Part shown: one piece after another, positions 33,669 to 40,112 of the stretch
Position numbering within the stretch: position 1 is the first letter of the stretch
Layout: each line of letters starts with the position of its first letter
NCBI GenBank assembly: GCA_027343695.1
Contig: DAHWKJ010000090.1
Location: 1-40,429 of the forward strand
DNA from: Sulfobacillus sp.
GTDB lineage: Bacteria > Bacillota > Sulfobacillia > Sulfobacillales > Sulfobacillaceae
Reading direction: 5' to 3'
Length of the DNA stretch: 40,429 nucleotides
Position numbers and translations under genes: made by a program
Notes under the pieces: model-generated
The model's input: the letters and a program-made list of their open reading frames with translations, nothing else
Database searches by the model: none
Told to the model about the DNA's origin: nothing

Positions 33669-34079
33669 ATGCCGCGACGCACCAACGAACCCAAAGAACA
33701 CGCGATCCCGTTGCGGGTCAATAAGGAGGAATGGAAAATGGCACGGCTGAAAGCGGCCGTCTATTTTCGAGGGAACATGAGCGCGTTTTTGCGAAAGGCG
33801 ATGGATTCCTACGAAGGCCCATTGCCGGAGATGACGTGTTTCCATTGTAAGACCCCGATGATGTACGGATTTGATGCCACGTGTGGGTGGGGCGATGTGA
33901 CCGTGACCAACGTCCCGGCCATAACCTGCCCGAACTGCCGTGATCACAGTTACGACATGGCGGTGATGGAAGCCCTAGAAGCGGCCGTAGAAGGGAAGAC
34001 GGGACACTTCGATTTCCGTGAGCTGATGAATCATGGCGCGGAGATGACCGTAAAACCAACGCGTACGAAACGTTCCTAA
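33669..34079 (+). CDS. ribbon-helix-helix/zinc-ribbon fusion, putative antitoxin 1
   Basis: 136 residues. The N-terminal part (about 12-48, IPLRVNKEEWKMARLKAAVY then GNMSAFLRKAM) resembles a ribbon-helix-helix DNA-binding domain. The middle (55-95) is a YgiT/MqsA-type zinc ribbon with C57, C60, C87 and C90 (TCFHC, TCPNC). The tail is helical. MqsA antitoxins have the zinc ribbon first and an HTH last; here the order is reversed with a different DNA-binding fold. The gene follows a DUF4258-type gene by 66 nt. It shares its layout and key words (KAAVY-RGN-S, PLP) with the protein at 34671. Confidence 0.7.
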   Translation: MPRRTNEPKEHAIPLRVNKEEWKMARLKAAVYFRGNMSAFLRKAMDSYEGPLPEMTCFHCKTPMMYGFDATCGWGDVTVTNVPAITCPNCRDHSYDMAVMEALEAAVEGKTGHFDFRELMNHGAEMTVKPTRTKRS

Positions 34080-34116
34080 CAATTCTCGGCTTCCACCAAT
34101 GGGGCGTGGAGTGGTT

Positions 34117-34141
34117 GGGTTGCCATGACAAACGGCAACCC
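34117..34141 (+). other. hairpin between pair 1 and pair 2
   Basis: GGGTTGCC (34117-34124) and GGCAACCC (34134-34141) pair perfectly with a 9-nt loop. There is no T-tract. It lies in the leader of the second toxin-like gene and may limit its translation or read-through. Confidence 0.5.
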
Positions 34142-34192
34142 GTTGCCACGGGATACCCAAACGTTCTGGTGAGAGGCGAAAGGAAGGAATTT

Positions 34193-34606
34193 ATGTTTGT
34201 CTGTAAAGAACCAATCGGTTGCGCCTCTAAGCGCCGTATCTGGGGTGCTGCACCTGAACAAATTGCAGGGTTCTCTCGACTCCAAAATGCGTGGAAATTC
34301 GCTACGTTTGAGTTGGATCCCCATGTCGTTCGGCGCCAACGGGAACGCGGAATTAGTCGAGCGGACATTCGATATGTGTTGTTTCATGGCCGCTTACTGG
34401 AATTCCAACAAAATGCGCTGTATCGACGGGCTCGCATTATGAGTCGTTTACCTGCGGGGAGGATTCTCCATGTCATTGTCGAATGGGGCCATGACACGCA
34501 TCGCGTGATTACGGCCATGGACCCGGCTTCACGGCCATGGCAGTGGAACGAGGACTATACGCAACGACTGCATTGGTGCGTGAAAAATCATTTGGATGAC
34601 GACTAA
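34193..34606 (+). CDS. DUF4258-like putative toxin (pair 2)
   Basis: 137 residues from ATG 34193 (AAGGAAGG 5 nt upstream; the frame is open to 34106). HVVRRQRERGISRADIRYVL, FHGRLLEFQ, GRILHVIVEWG and HRVITAMDP match the DUF4258 order: helix, strand, helix, then beta hairpin ending in a conserved V-T-A strand. It is only distantly related to the pair 1 protein. It follows antitoxin 1 by 113 nt and precedes a second ribbon-helix-helix/zinc-ribbon gene. The proposed toxin role rests on family and neighbours. Confidence 0.68.
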   Translation: MFVCKEPIGCASKRRIWGAAPEQIAGFSRLQNAWKFATFELDPHVVRRQRERGISRADIRYVLFHGRLLEFQQNALYRRARIMSRLPAGRILHVIVEWGHDTHRVITAMDPASRPWQWNEDYTQRLHWCVKNHLDDD

Positions 34607-34631
34607 GACGCAGCACTTGTAAAGACGGTGT

Positions 34632-34650
34632 TTATAGTATAGACTGTCTA
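34632..34650 (+). promoter_or_regulatory. promoter and operator of antitoxin gene 2
   Basis: A -10-like TATAGT (34632-34637) is followed directly by the palindrome ATAGAC-T-GTCTAT (34638-34650), and AAGGAGG begins 4 nt later. The layout mirrors the antitoxin 1 promoter, but the operator sequence differs, which would keep the two pairs independent. Confidence 0.55.
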
Positions 34651-34670
34651 TTACAAGGAGGTGCGTGGAG

Positions 34671-35033
34671 ATGTCCAAATTAATCAACATCCGTTTATCG
34701 GAGGAGGACCAAAAAATGATGACGATTAAGGCGGCGGTCTATACCCGAGGTAACGCGAGCGAATTGATACGCCAAGCGGTTACCGCCTACTGTGAACCAT
34801 TGCCTGCCAAGCGTTGCTTGTGCGGCGGGACGATGGAGCAGGCACTGGTAGAGCACGTTGAGTGGCCCGAAGCGACCTTTGACCACGTACCGTGTTACCA
34901 CTGCGCGACTTGCGAACGCGATGCAATCGACGAGCCCATCGTGGCGATTATGGAAGAGTATGCCGATCAGCACACGTCTCTTGATTTTGCGTCGATTTTG
35001 CAATCAGTGTCTAATGCCGCCGCGATTTCATAG
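34671..35033 (+). CDS. ribbon-helix-helix/zinc-ribbon fusion, putative antitoxin 2
   Basis: 120 residues from ATG 34671, with AAGGAGG 9 nt upstream. INIRLSEEDQKMMTIKAAVY followed by GNASELIRQAV (5-37) is the ribbon-helix-helix part. RCLCGGTM (C49, C51) and VPCYHCATC (C75, C78, C81) form a degenerate YgiT-type zinc ribbon. The relation to the 33669 protein is clear in both domains though identity is low. This suggests an old duplication of a toxin-antitoxin module, with both copies kept. A strong terminator closes the unit. Confidence 0.7.
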   Translation: MSKLINIRLSEEDQKMMTIKAAVYTRGNASELIRQAVTAYCEPLPAKRCLCGGTMEQALVEHVEWPEATFDHVPCYHCATCERDAIDEPIVAIMEEYADQHTSLDFASILQSVSNAAAIS

Positions 35034-35064
35034 GGGGCAGTCGTCACGAACATCAGCCTAAAGA

Positions 35065-35095
35065 CTCCCGGACCATGAGGTCGGGGAGATTTTTT
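35065..35095 (+). terminator. rho-independent terminator after antitoxin 2
   Basis: CTCCCGGACC (35065-35074) pairs with GGTCGGGGAG (35079-35088), one mismatch, with a 4-nt loop, followed by six T (35090-35095). Confidence 0.85.
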
Positions 35096-35116
35096 ATCCT
35101 CTAGGAGGCTCAACAA

Positions 35117-35254
35117 GTGGTATCGATAGTCTCTGGATATTCTCGAACGCCGTTTGCGTATACTATGAGCAAGAGTGATTCAGCGAACGAGCGAGATTTG
35201 GATACGATTCTGGAGGAGGGCAAGCATGGCGACCATGACGTTGGGAACTCCTAA
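35117..35254 (+). CDS. possible 45-aa small protein
   Basis: GTG 35117 has a good AGGAGG site (35103-35108) 8 nt upstream. The frame runs 45 codons (VVSIVSGYSRTP, then MSKSDSANERDLDTILEEGK) and overlaps the next gene by 29 nt. The composition is plausible but the sequence is too short to judge. A TATACT at 35159-35164 inside it could instead be the -10 of the next gene. Confidence 0.25.
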   Translation: MVSIVSGYSRTPFAYTMSKSDSANERDLDTILEEGKHGDHDVGNS

Positions 35255-35441
35255 CGAGGAGCTGCCAAAAGCTGGACTACGGACTATCCTGCGCGATTTG
35301 AAGGCGAAAACCGCGCGGATCGCCGAGCAAGCCCGTGCTACAACCGATGTCATCGATCTCCTCCGCTTGGAGGGACAAATGGAGGGTGTCACGGATCAGA
35401 TACGGCAGAGGATCGACCTCTATGATAAACTCTCTCAATAA
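35226..35441 (+). CDS. small coiled-coil protein
   Basis: 71 residues from ATG 35226 (GGAGGAGGG 5 nt upstream). Almost the whole protein is helical with heptad spacing (LRTILRDLKAKTARIAEQAR, then LLRLEGQMEGVTDQIRQRI), suggesting a dimeric coiled coil. No family is recognised. Its stop is 30 nt before the next terminator hairpin. Confidence 0.6.
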   Translation: MATMTLGTPNEELPKAGLRTILRDLKAKTARIAEQARATTDVIDLLRLEGQMEGVTDQIRQRIDLYDKLSQ

Positions 35442-35470
35442 CCTCTCTCTCTAACCAAGAGACAACCGAA

Positions 35471-35509
35471 ACGACAACCTCTGGGACATCGGAGGTTGTC
35501 GTTTTTATT
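35471..35509 (+). terminator. rho-independent terminator touching the next RBS
   Basis: An 11-bp perfect stem, ACGACAACCTC (35471-35481) with GAGGTTGTCGT (35492-35502), is followed by TTTTTATTT. The ribosome binding site of the next gene (AAAGGAGG) starts only 7 nt later, leaving no room for a promoter. Confidence 0.9.
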
Positions 35510-35533
35510 TCCCCAAAGGAGGCGTTACAAGCT

Positions 35534-36163
35534 ATGCCGTTTGCACGTACCTGGAAACATCCGAACATCAAGGTGATCCATCGTGGGATCACCGTCTACG
35601 AAACTTACATCGAGGACATGGAGGACTTTGGAGTACGCGAAGGTGTCTATACCCGCGACCCTCAATTGGCGCACTATGATGGTCGTGACTTCTCGCTTAG
35701 GGACTTCAACATCCCAACATCGGTTGGCGATCCAGCCGATCCTAGTCAACATGACGCCATTTTGAGATGGCTCATCGATCAAGGGAAGCTGGATAGCTTT
35801 CCTGACTCTGGATTGGGTTTTTGGGACACGTGGAACATCTACGTGGAGGCCACGTTCGGCGGTGTGAAACAAATTCTTGCCGACTCGCTGGTCGAGTGGG
35901 CAGAAGCGATGGAGAGACCCGCGTTTCGCACCTACGCCGATGTCGATGGCTATCCTCACGGGTTTGTGGCCTTGGGAATTGACCACGGCAATCTACTGGT
36001 CTATCCCCGGAGCGACCGCGAAGGCTATTTCGATCTCACTCGTCCCAAAACGTTGCATTGGGCTTCCATTCAAGAGTTGACTGACGGGCTGCGCGCGGCG
36101 GCATCGAGTATACGGCGGACGGTCGCTGAGCTTGAAACTTACTTGGATGCCATTGAGGTCTGA
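35534..36163 (+). CDS. hypothetical protein, 209 aa
   Basis: ATG 35534 with AAAGGAGGCG upstream. The protein is soluble and acidic, with WGRDFSLRDFNIP-like and FWDTWNIYVEATFGGVKQIL segments, and a C-terminal helix (SSIRRTVAELETYLDAIEV). No signal peptide, membrane helix or known motif is seen. Because the terminator lies directly before its ribosome binding site, expression requires read-through from upstream. It is the largest gene of the small-gene chain and a candidate for an uncharacterised plasmid accessory or anti-defence function, which the sequence alone cannot show. Confidence 0.6.
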   Translation: MPFARTWKHPNIKVIHRGITVYETYIEDMEDFGVREGVYTRDPQLAHYDGRDFSLRDFNIPTSVGDPADPSQHDAILRWLIDQGKLDSFPDSGLGFWDTWNIYVEATFGGVKQILADSLVEWAEAMERPAFRTYADVDGYPHGFVALGIDHGNLLVYPRSDREGYFDLTRPKTLHWASIQELTDGLRAAASSIRRTVAELETYLDAIEV

Positions 36164-36192
36164 AAATCCTAATCGCGCATTGTCGCCATCGG

Positions 36193-36229
36193 GCCCCTTG
36201 AGAAAATTCTCAAGGGGCTTTTCCTTTTT
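36193..36229 (+). terminator. rho-independent terminator touching the next RBS
   Basis: A 12-bp perfect stem, GCCCCTTGAGAA (36193-36204) with TTCTCAAGGGGC (36207-36218), is followed by TTTTCCTTTTT. GAGGAGGG of the next gene begins 2 nt after the last T, so no promoter fits between them. Confidence 0.9.
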
Positions 36230-36245
36230 GAGGAGGGTGCCACAA

Positions 36246-36518
36246 ATGGACGGTCATCAAACCAAAAAGCATATCCGCCAAGCTACTCTGCTACATCTTA
36301 CCGCCTGTCGCAACGGGTTGTTCCGAGGAACCGATCTGGATGCGGTCGCGCAAGCCATGCGCCGCAGATTCTACGCCAATGAGGAAGATGCGGTGGCGTT
36401 CGCCAAGCAACAGCAGGTATTTCTCGGGGCAACATCGGACGATGACACTGTGGACGATGAACCGGCCACTGTCGAACCGATACGTCCCCAACAGCTTCAG
36501 ATGGTGTTTGACAAATAA
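36246..36518 (+). CDS. hypothetical protein, 90 aa
   Basis: ATG 36246 with GAGGAGGG upstream; the frame is open to 36132 but the upstream part overlaps the previous gene and the terminator. The sequence starts MDGHQTKKHIRQATLLHLTA, continues with a helical RRRFYANEEDAVAFAKQQQ, and ends with an acidic tail (TSDDDTVDDEPATVEPI). No family is recognised. It is followed after 16 nt by the gene at 36535. Confidence 0.6.
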   Translation: MDGHQTKKHIRQATLLHLTACRNGLFRGTDLDAVAQAMRRRFYANEEDAVAFAKQQQVFLGATSDDDTVDDEPATVEPIRPQQLQMVFDK

Positions 36519-36534
36519 AGAGGGGGAATAGGAC

Positions 36535-36789
36535 ATGAGTATCGCAGGTTTGAGCATTGGTTTTGGAACGAACACGGTGCGTTTGACACGGCGGCAAATC
36601 ACCAACCGATATTTTGCTTGCTTGCGAGAAATGGCCATCGTTGAGCAAGATCTCACGACACCCGACGTCGAGCGCCATTTCCAACGCCTGGCTGCAGAAC
36701 GGAAACAATGGGAGGCCCAGTTGACCGAGCGTGAAAGGGCGCGTGTCAGCGCGGCCTACAGCCGTTGGTACTTCCGCTTTTTGGCGTAA
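36535..36789 (+). CDS. hypothetical protein of a paralogous pair (member 1)
   Basis: 84 residues, AGAGGGGG upstream. The C-terminal two thirds (RRQITNRYFACLREMAIVEQ ... ERHFQRLAAERKQWEAQLTE ... SAAYSRWYFRF) match the protein at 37487 position by position. Shared residues include RR....N.Y..CLR.MA, a central E..WEA.LTE and AAY.RW..RF. It is a soluble helical protein rich in Arg, Glu and Trp, possibly RNA- or protein-binding. No outside family is recognised. Confidence 0.65.
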   Translation: MSIAGLSIGFGTNTVRLTRRQITNRYFACLREMAIVEQDLTTPDVERHFQRLAAERKQWEAQLTERERARVSAAYSRWYFRFLA

Positions 36790-36804
36790 TTCTGATCGAA
36801 CAAA

Positions 36805-36833
36805 CCCCTTCTCTTGCGGTAGAGGAGGGGCTT
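36805..36833 (+). terminator. terminator-like hairpin
   Basis: CCCCTTCTCT (36805-36814) pairs with AGAGGAGGGG (36821-36830), ten pairs with one G-T. The T-tract is weak (CTTCCCGTTT). It separates the 36535 gene from the promoter of leader B. Confidence 0.65.
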
Positions 36834-36878
36834 CCCGTTTGCGGCCAAGGTTTGGTGGCAGATGCCCGTTCGCTGTGG

Positions 36879-37075
36879 TATTCTGACAGTGAATACCTGC
36901 TTAATTTCTCTTCCTCAATGTGACCTCGGCATTGAGATGTGCCAGCCAGTACGCTGACTGACAACTTCTACCCTGCTTTCGAGCATGGGGCTTCCAATGC
37001 TTATCAATCCCAAAACAGAGTGTTTCTCACCAACGCCCGTTCAATCGGCGCTTTTTTGTTTTGCGCCAAGTAACC
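36879..37075 (+). ncRNA. structured 5' leader, type B, with own promoter
   Basis: An extended -10 (TG-G-TATTCT, hexamer 36879-36884) begins a leader that parallels the one at 32646. CTCGG-ca-TTGAG (36925-36936) replaces CTCGG-ca-CCGAG but keeps pairing through G-U, and GATG follows in both. GGCTTCC and TCCCAAAACAG recur in the middle. At the end, CGCCCG-TTCAAT-CGGCG with TTTTTT (37034-37057) is a terminator. AAGGAGG of the gene at 37102 follows. Pairing conserved despite base changes argues for a functional RNA. Confidence 0.5.
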
Positions 37076-37101
37076 CAAGAACCGAAGGAGGAACCTATAC
37101 G

Positions 37102-37482
37102 ATGGAGTCAACATTTGACCCCTTGATTTCCGCATACACTCGTGCAGACGCCCTATTCGATGGACAACTCATCGACATGTCGACACTCGCTCGTGAAGCG
37201 GGCTTTCGGTGGCCTGTCGCTGTGACGGCTGCGTTATGGGACGGCTACATCAAACCCCCAGCCCATCTTGATGGGCAAAGCTGGGAGGGCCGTGCGTGGG
37301 ATGTGTTAAGTGTACTGCGGCTGACCATTCGACGTGCCGGCGACACCTCCGAACTGAGGTTTGCCGTCTTGTTTAAACTAGACGAGAACAAACCGCTCGA
37401 GAGAGTCATCCTGACATCGCACTGCGGACCCGGTGATGACATGGAACCTGTCATCACTATCATGCTGCCGGGTGAAGATTGA
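37102..37482 (+). CDS. hypothetical protein, 126 aa
   Basis: ATG 37102, with AAGGAGG 10 nt upstream; the open frame to 36985 is part of the leader. The sequence begins MESTFDPLISAYTRADALFD and contains EAGFRWPVAVTAALWDGYIK, WDVLSVLRLTIRRA and LRFAVLFKLDENK. This resembles the DUF6573 type of plasmid and phage proteins (about 120 residues with a conserved FP/W..PVA.T..LW region). The molecular function of that group is not known to me. It follows leader B and is 4 nt before the next gene. Confidence 0.65.
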   Translation: MESTFDPLISAYTRADALFDGQLIDMSTLAREAGFRWPVAVTAALWDGYIKPPAHLDGQSWEGRAWDVLSVLRLTIRRAGDTSELRFAVLFKLDENKPLERVILTSHCGPGDDMEPVITIMLPGED

Positions 37483-37486
37483 ACCG

Positions 37487-37732
37487 ATGGATAGACCAGA
37501 AATGTGGGCAACACGACGCCACAAACTGAACGACTACTACCTCTGCCTCCGCAACATGGCACTGTTCGAGTTTGAGCCGTCTGCTTTAGACCCAAACCAA
37601 CACTTCTCATGGAAACGGCTAGAGCAAGAGCGCTGGTACTGGGAAGCGGAGTTGACCGAGGCGGAGCAAACCAAAGTCCGTGCGGCCTATCACAGGTGGT
37701 GGCAACGGTTTATGGCGGAGAAATCCCCCTAA
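37487..37732 (+). CDS. hypothetical protein of a paralogous pair (member 2)
   Basis: 81 residues from ATG 37487, 4 nt after the preceding stop, so translation is probably coupled; its own ribosome binding site is weak (GGTGAAG). RRHKLNDYYLCLRNMALFEF, LEQERWYWEAELTEAEQTKV and RAAYHRWWQRFM align with the 36535 protein. The N-terminus differs. The pair probably arose by duplication within this cluster. Confidence 0.65.
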   Translation: MDRPEMWATRRHKLNDYYLCLRNMALFEFEPSALDPNQHFSWKRLEQERWYWEAELTEAEQTKVRAAYHRWWQRFMAEKSP

Positions 37733-37752
37733 CGATCAAGGAGGCGAGCCTC

Positions 37753-38055
37753 ATGATTTACCGATTGGTGTATTTTGAGCCGGACACCAGCCCGCATAAG
37801 ATGGCGGTGGAGCTGACCACACTGCAAGATCGATACCCTATGGCGCAGTTTCATTGGTATGTCCACCCGACCGATAAGGGTGTGGGGGTGGTGGCCACTA
37901 ATTCGGTAGAACCACCGGATGAAGCGGTCGCAACCGGCGCATGGTGGCGTCACAGTGAATTATGGTGGCGTGACGAGCTTGGTGACGAGGAATCGCAAAT
38001 GCAATGGGCCCGCCAATGGCGAGTCATCCACGCTACCGAGCAGTTAGGTGCCTAA
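37753..38055 (+). CDS. hypothetical protein, 100 aa
   Basis: ATG 37753 with AAGGAGG 8 nt upstream; the longer frame overlaps the previous gene. It starts MIYRLVYFEPDTSPHKMAVE and later has QFHWYVHPTDKGVGVVATN, three tryptophans in AWWRHSELWWRDE, and a helical end. It is soluble, with no known motif. It is the last gene of the plus-strand chain, followed by a terminator 8 nt after the stop. Confidence 0.6.
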   Translation: MIYRLVYFEPDTSPHKMAVELTTLQDRYPMAQFHWYVHPTDKGVGVVATNSVEPPDEAVATGAWWRHSELWWRDELGDEESQMQWARQWRVIHATEQLGA

Positions 38056-38063
38056 GCGATAAG

Positions 38064-38098
38064 ACCCCTCCTCTTAAAGAGGCGGGGTTTCCTTTTTT
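38064..38098 (+). terminator. rho-independent terminator ending the small-gene chain
   Basis: ACCCCtCCTCTT (38064-38075) pairs with AAGAGGcGGGGT (38077-38088) with one mismatch, followed by TTTCCTTTTTT. It separates the plus-strand cluster from the convergent ParB-domain gene. Confidence 0.85.
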
Positions 38099-38126
38099 CA
38101 TTTCCTTCATTATATATGGGTCAGAA

Positions 38127-38777
38127 CTAGCACATGGCTTGACTAGCAAATGCAGGTTCTTTGACTGCCTTCGGCCTTACATCGACCGGAACGGTCGTCC
38201 AGCCCAATTGCCGTGCGATAAGGTAACGGCGATAGCCATCGTAGAGTACATATCCGGAATCATCTATTGTCGGCCGCACCACTATCGGTTCGTCCAACTG
38301 CCCCTGGGATTGCACGGCGGCTTTCAACGCCTCTGTCTTAGCCTTATTAGGCTTGCGGGATAAGAATGCAGCTGGCACCTTGATTTGGCTCAGTGCCACA
38401 TGGGGGTACCGTGACAGATCCGGCCAATGCCGTTCTTTGGGAGTGGCCGGGGCAGGGGACACAGCTTTGGGTTCGGTTTTTCTCTCCGGAATCACCTGAC
38501 CTTGAAAGGCAATCACCCCGATTTCCCCTGGACATTCGTCCAAAGGCAGATCGAGCGTGAGTTCGCCCTGAATCAAGAGCCGCTGAGACGTGTCAGGCAA
38601 ACCGAGTTGCGATCCGAGCTTGCGCGAAATCAATACCGTATAAGTAATGGGCTGGCTGGCTGACGGTAGACCCTTGGGCGGGTACAGCGTGCCGCCTTCT
38701 TCCATCGACAGTCGATAGTAATCCGGAAGCACCTGAACGTCTTTCGGAACACCAGTCAAGCTAATTTTCGCGGGCAT
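38127..38777 (-). CDS. protein with C-terminal ParB/Srx-like domain
   Basis: 216 residues, AAAGGAG 10 nt before ATG 38777. The first 90 residues are of unknown fold and contain ITYTVLISRKLGSQLGLPDT. A proline-rich linker (about 105-120) follows. The last 85 residues (HVALSQIKVPAAFLSRKP, then LKAAVQSQGQLDEPIVVRPT, YVLYDGYRRYLIARQLGW) match the ParB N-terminal nuclease-like domain, with GYRRYLIA as the GxRRxxA CTP-binding motif. Classic ParB has this domain first, followed by a DNA-binding HTH; here it is last and no HTH is seen. It may act in partition or as a ParB-domain regulator/CTPase. Confidence 0.72.
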   Translation of the reverse strand: MPAKISLTGVPKDVQVLPDYYRLSMEEGGTLYPPKGLPSASQPITYTVLISRKLGSQLGLPDTSQRLLIQGELTLDLPLDECPGEIGVIAFQGQVIPERKTEPKAVSPAPATPKERHWPDLSRYPHVALSQIKVPAAFLSRKPNKAKTEALKAAVQSQGQLDEPIVVRPTIDDSGYVLYDGYRRYLIARQLGWTTVPVDVRPKAVKEPAFASQAMC

Positions 38778-38864
38778 GAATACACCACTCCTTTCAAAGG
38801 GTCGCCAAACCGATACAACCTCAGTCTAGCATGTCTGCCAAATCTAGGTTCGTCACGCATCTCA

Positions 38865-39881
38865 TTATTCCTCTATTGTTGGCACGTCCGCGCTGCCATC
38901 GTCATAGTCTAACGCATCGACGGCTCGTTGCAACTCCTCCGCACTCGGGATGGTGTAGCGCGCAGTGGTGGCAATGTTGGGCTGGCCATTCTTTTTCAAA
39001 TGACCCATCAACGTCGCCACGGTCGGAAGGGGTTTCTTCTCATCGTTGACCAGTCGGGAGGCATACGTATGTCGGAGGGTGTGATAGGTGAGGTCCGACC
39101 AATCGAGCCGTTGGCCCCACTCGGTCATCAGCCGTTGGATGGAGCGAACACTCAGTGCGCGTCCCTTTTGACTCACGAACACCGGAAGATCCTCCCGAAC
39201 CCATCCCGCGGCCAACGCCCGTTCTTTCCAGGCTAGAATATGTTGGCGGGCTAAGTTGGGCAAGGGCACCGAACGAATTTGGTCGAACTTGCCTTGGACA
39301 TTTTGGACCTCCGCAACTCCCCGGCGTAAGAGCAGTTGGCCCCACACCAGGGTAGCGGTTTCCTCGACCCGAAGGCCCGCATACAAGCCCAGCACGATCA
39401 CCGCACGATTGCGGATCGCCTGGGTCAATTTGTCGTCGCTAATGCGCTTTAACTGCATGGCATCCGCAACGGCTTGATTCAGACGGCGCATCAGTTCCTT
39501 TTCCTCGTTCCGCGAGAGACTCTTCGGCGCTTGCGGCTGGATGACCAAGAACTCGAGGTGACGTGCGGTGTCTATCGGAGTGCGTCCGCTTTCGTGGGCC
39601 CATCGACTAAAAACCCGCATTCCGGCAATGGCCTTGTTGCGAGTCGCGGGGGCGGGACGCTTTTTCTCGCGGCCATGCATGCCGACCGGCTCTTCATCGA
39701 CCCGCCAGCGTTGCAAGTCTTTCGAGTCAAGATCAGTCGTGGCGAACGGTCGTCCGTGTTCATATGCGAACCACTCGGCAAAACCGAGGACGGCACGCCG
39801 ATAGGCTCGAATGGACTTTTCATCCAGTTGTTCCGACCGGACTAACCATTCCTGGAAGGTTGCTAAATCATTCGTCATCAT
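38865..39881 (-). CDS. tyrosine recombinase (XerC/D-like integrase)
   Basis: 338 residues from ATG 39881 (GAGG 11 nt upstream; GTG 39893 is possible). The N-terminal SAM-like core-binding domain (about 8-105) is followed by the catalytic domain with R171 in AGLRVEE, K198 in QGKFDQIR, H267 and R270 in YHTLRHTYASR, H294 in LMGHLKK and Y309 in TARYTIP, the complete R-K-H-R-H-Y set. It could resolve plasmid multimers or integrate the element. The region upstream (39910-39942) carries an inverted repeat that may be part of a recombination site. Confidence 0.9.
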   Translation of the reverse strand: MMTNDLATFQEWLVRSEQLDEKSIRAYRRAVLGFAEWFAYEHGRPFATTDLDSKDLQRWRVDEEPVGMHGREKKRPAPATRNKAIAGMRVFSRWAHESGRTPIDTARHLEFLVIQPQAPKSLSRNEEKELMRRLNQAVADAMQLKRISDDKLTQAIRNRAVIVLGLYAGLRVEETATLVWGQLLLRRGVAEVQNVQGKFDQIRSVPLPNLARQHILAWKERALAAGWVREDLPVFVSQKGRALSVRSIQRLMTEWGQRLDWSDLTYHTLRHTYASRLVNDEKKPLPTVATLMGHLKKNGQPNIATTARYTIPSAEELQRAVDALDYDDGSADVPTIEE

Positions 39882-39909
39882 GATGTTCACCACCTCGAGG
39901 AGGGAATAG

Positions 39910-39942
39910 GAAAAAACGGATTTTGTTCTCTGCCGTTTTTTC
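39910..39942. repeat. inverted repeat upstream of the recombinase gene
   Basis: GAAAAAACGG (39910-39919) and CCGTTTTTTC (39933-39942) are exact mirror images with a 13-bp spacer. A third partial half-site, GCCGTTTTCC, lies near 39978-39987. It may be a recombinase core site, or a terminator on the plus strand. Confidence 0.4.
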
Positions 39943-40062
39943 TGCTGAGTTCACTAATAGATATTCGCTAGATCTCCGCCGTTTTCCTGCATTAAAAGGC
40001 CGAGAAGGATGATTCTCTGACATATAGATGTTAGCGTGACAACAGTGGATAGCACAATAGTT

Positions 40063-40092
40063 ATGACATAAGGCGCAGAGATAGGATATAAT
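40063..40092 (+). promoter_or_regulatory. sigma-A-type promoter of the last gene
   Basis: A -35 ATGACA (40063-40068), an 18-bp spacer and a perfect -10 TATAAT (40087-40092) lie 20 bp before the start codon at 40113. GAGGTG lies between them as the ribosome binding site. Confidence 0.65.
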
Positions 40093-40112
40093 GTAATAGA
40101 GGTGAGTAAAAG

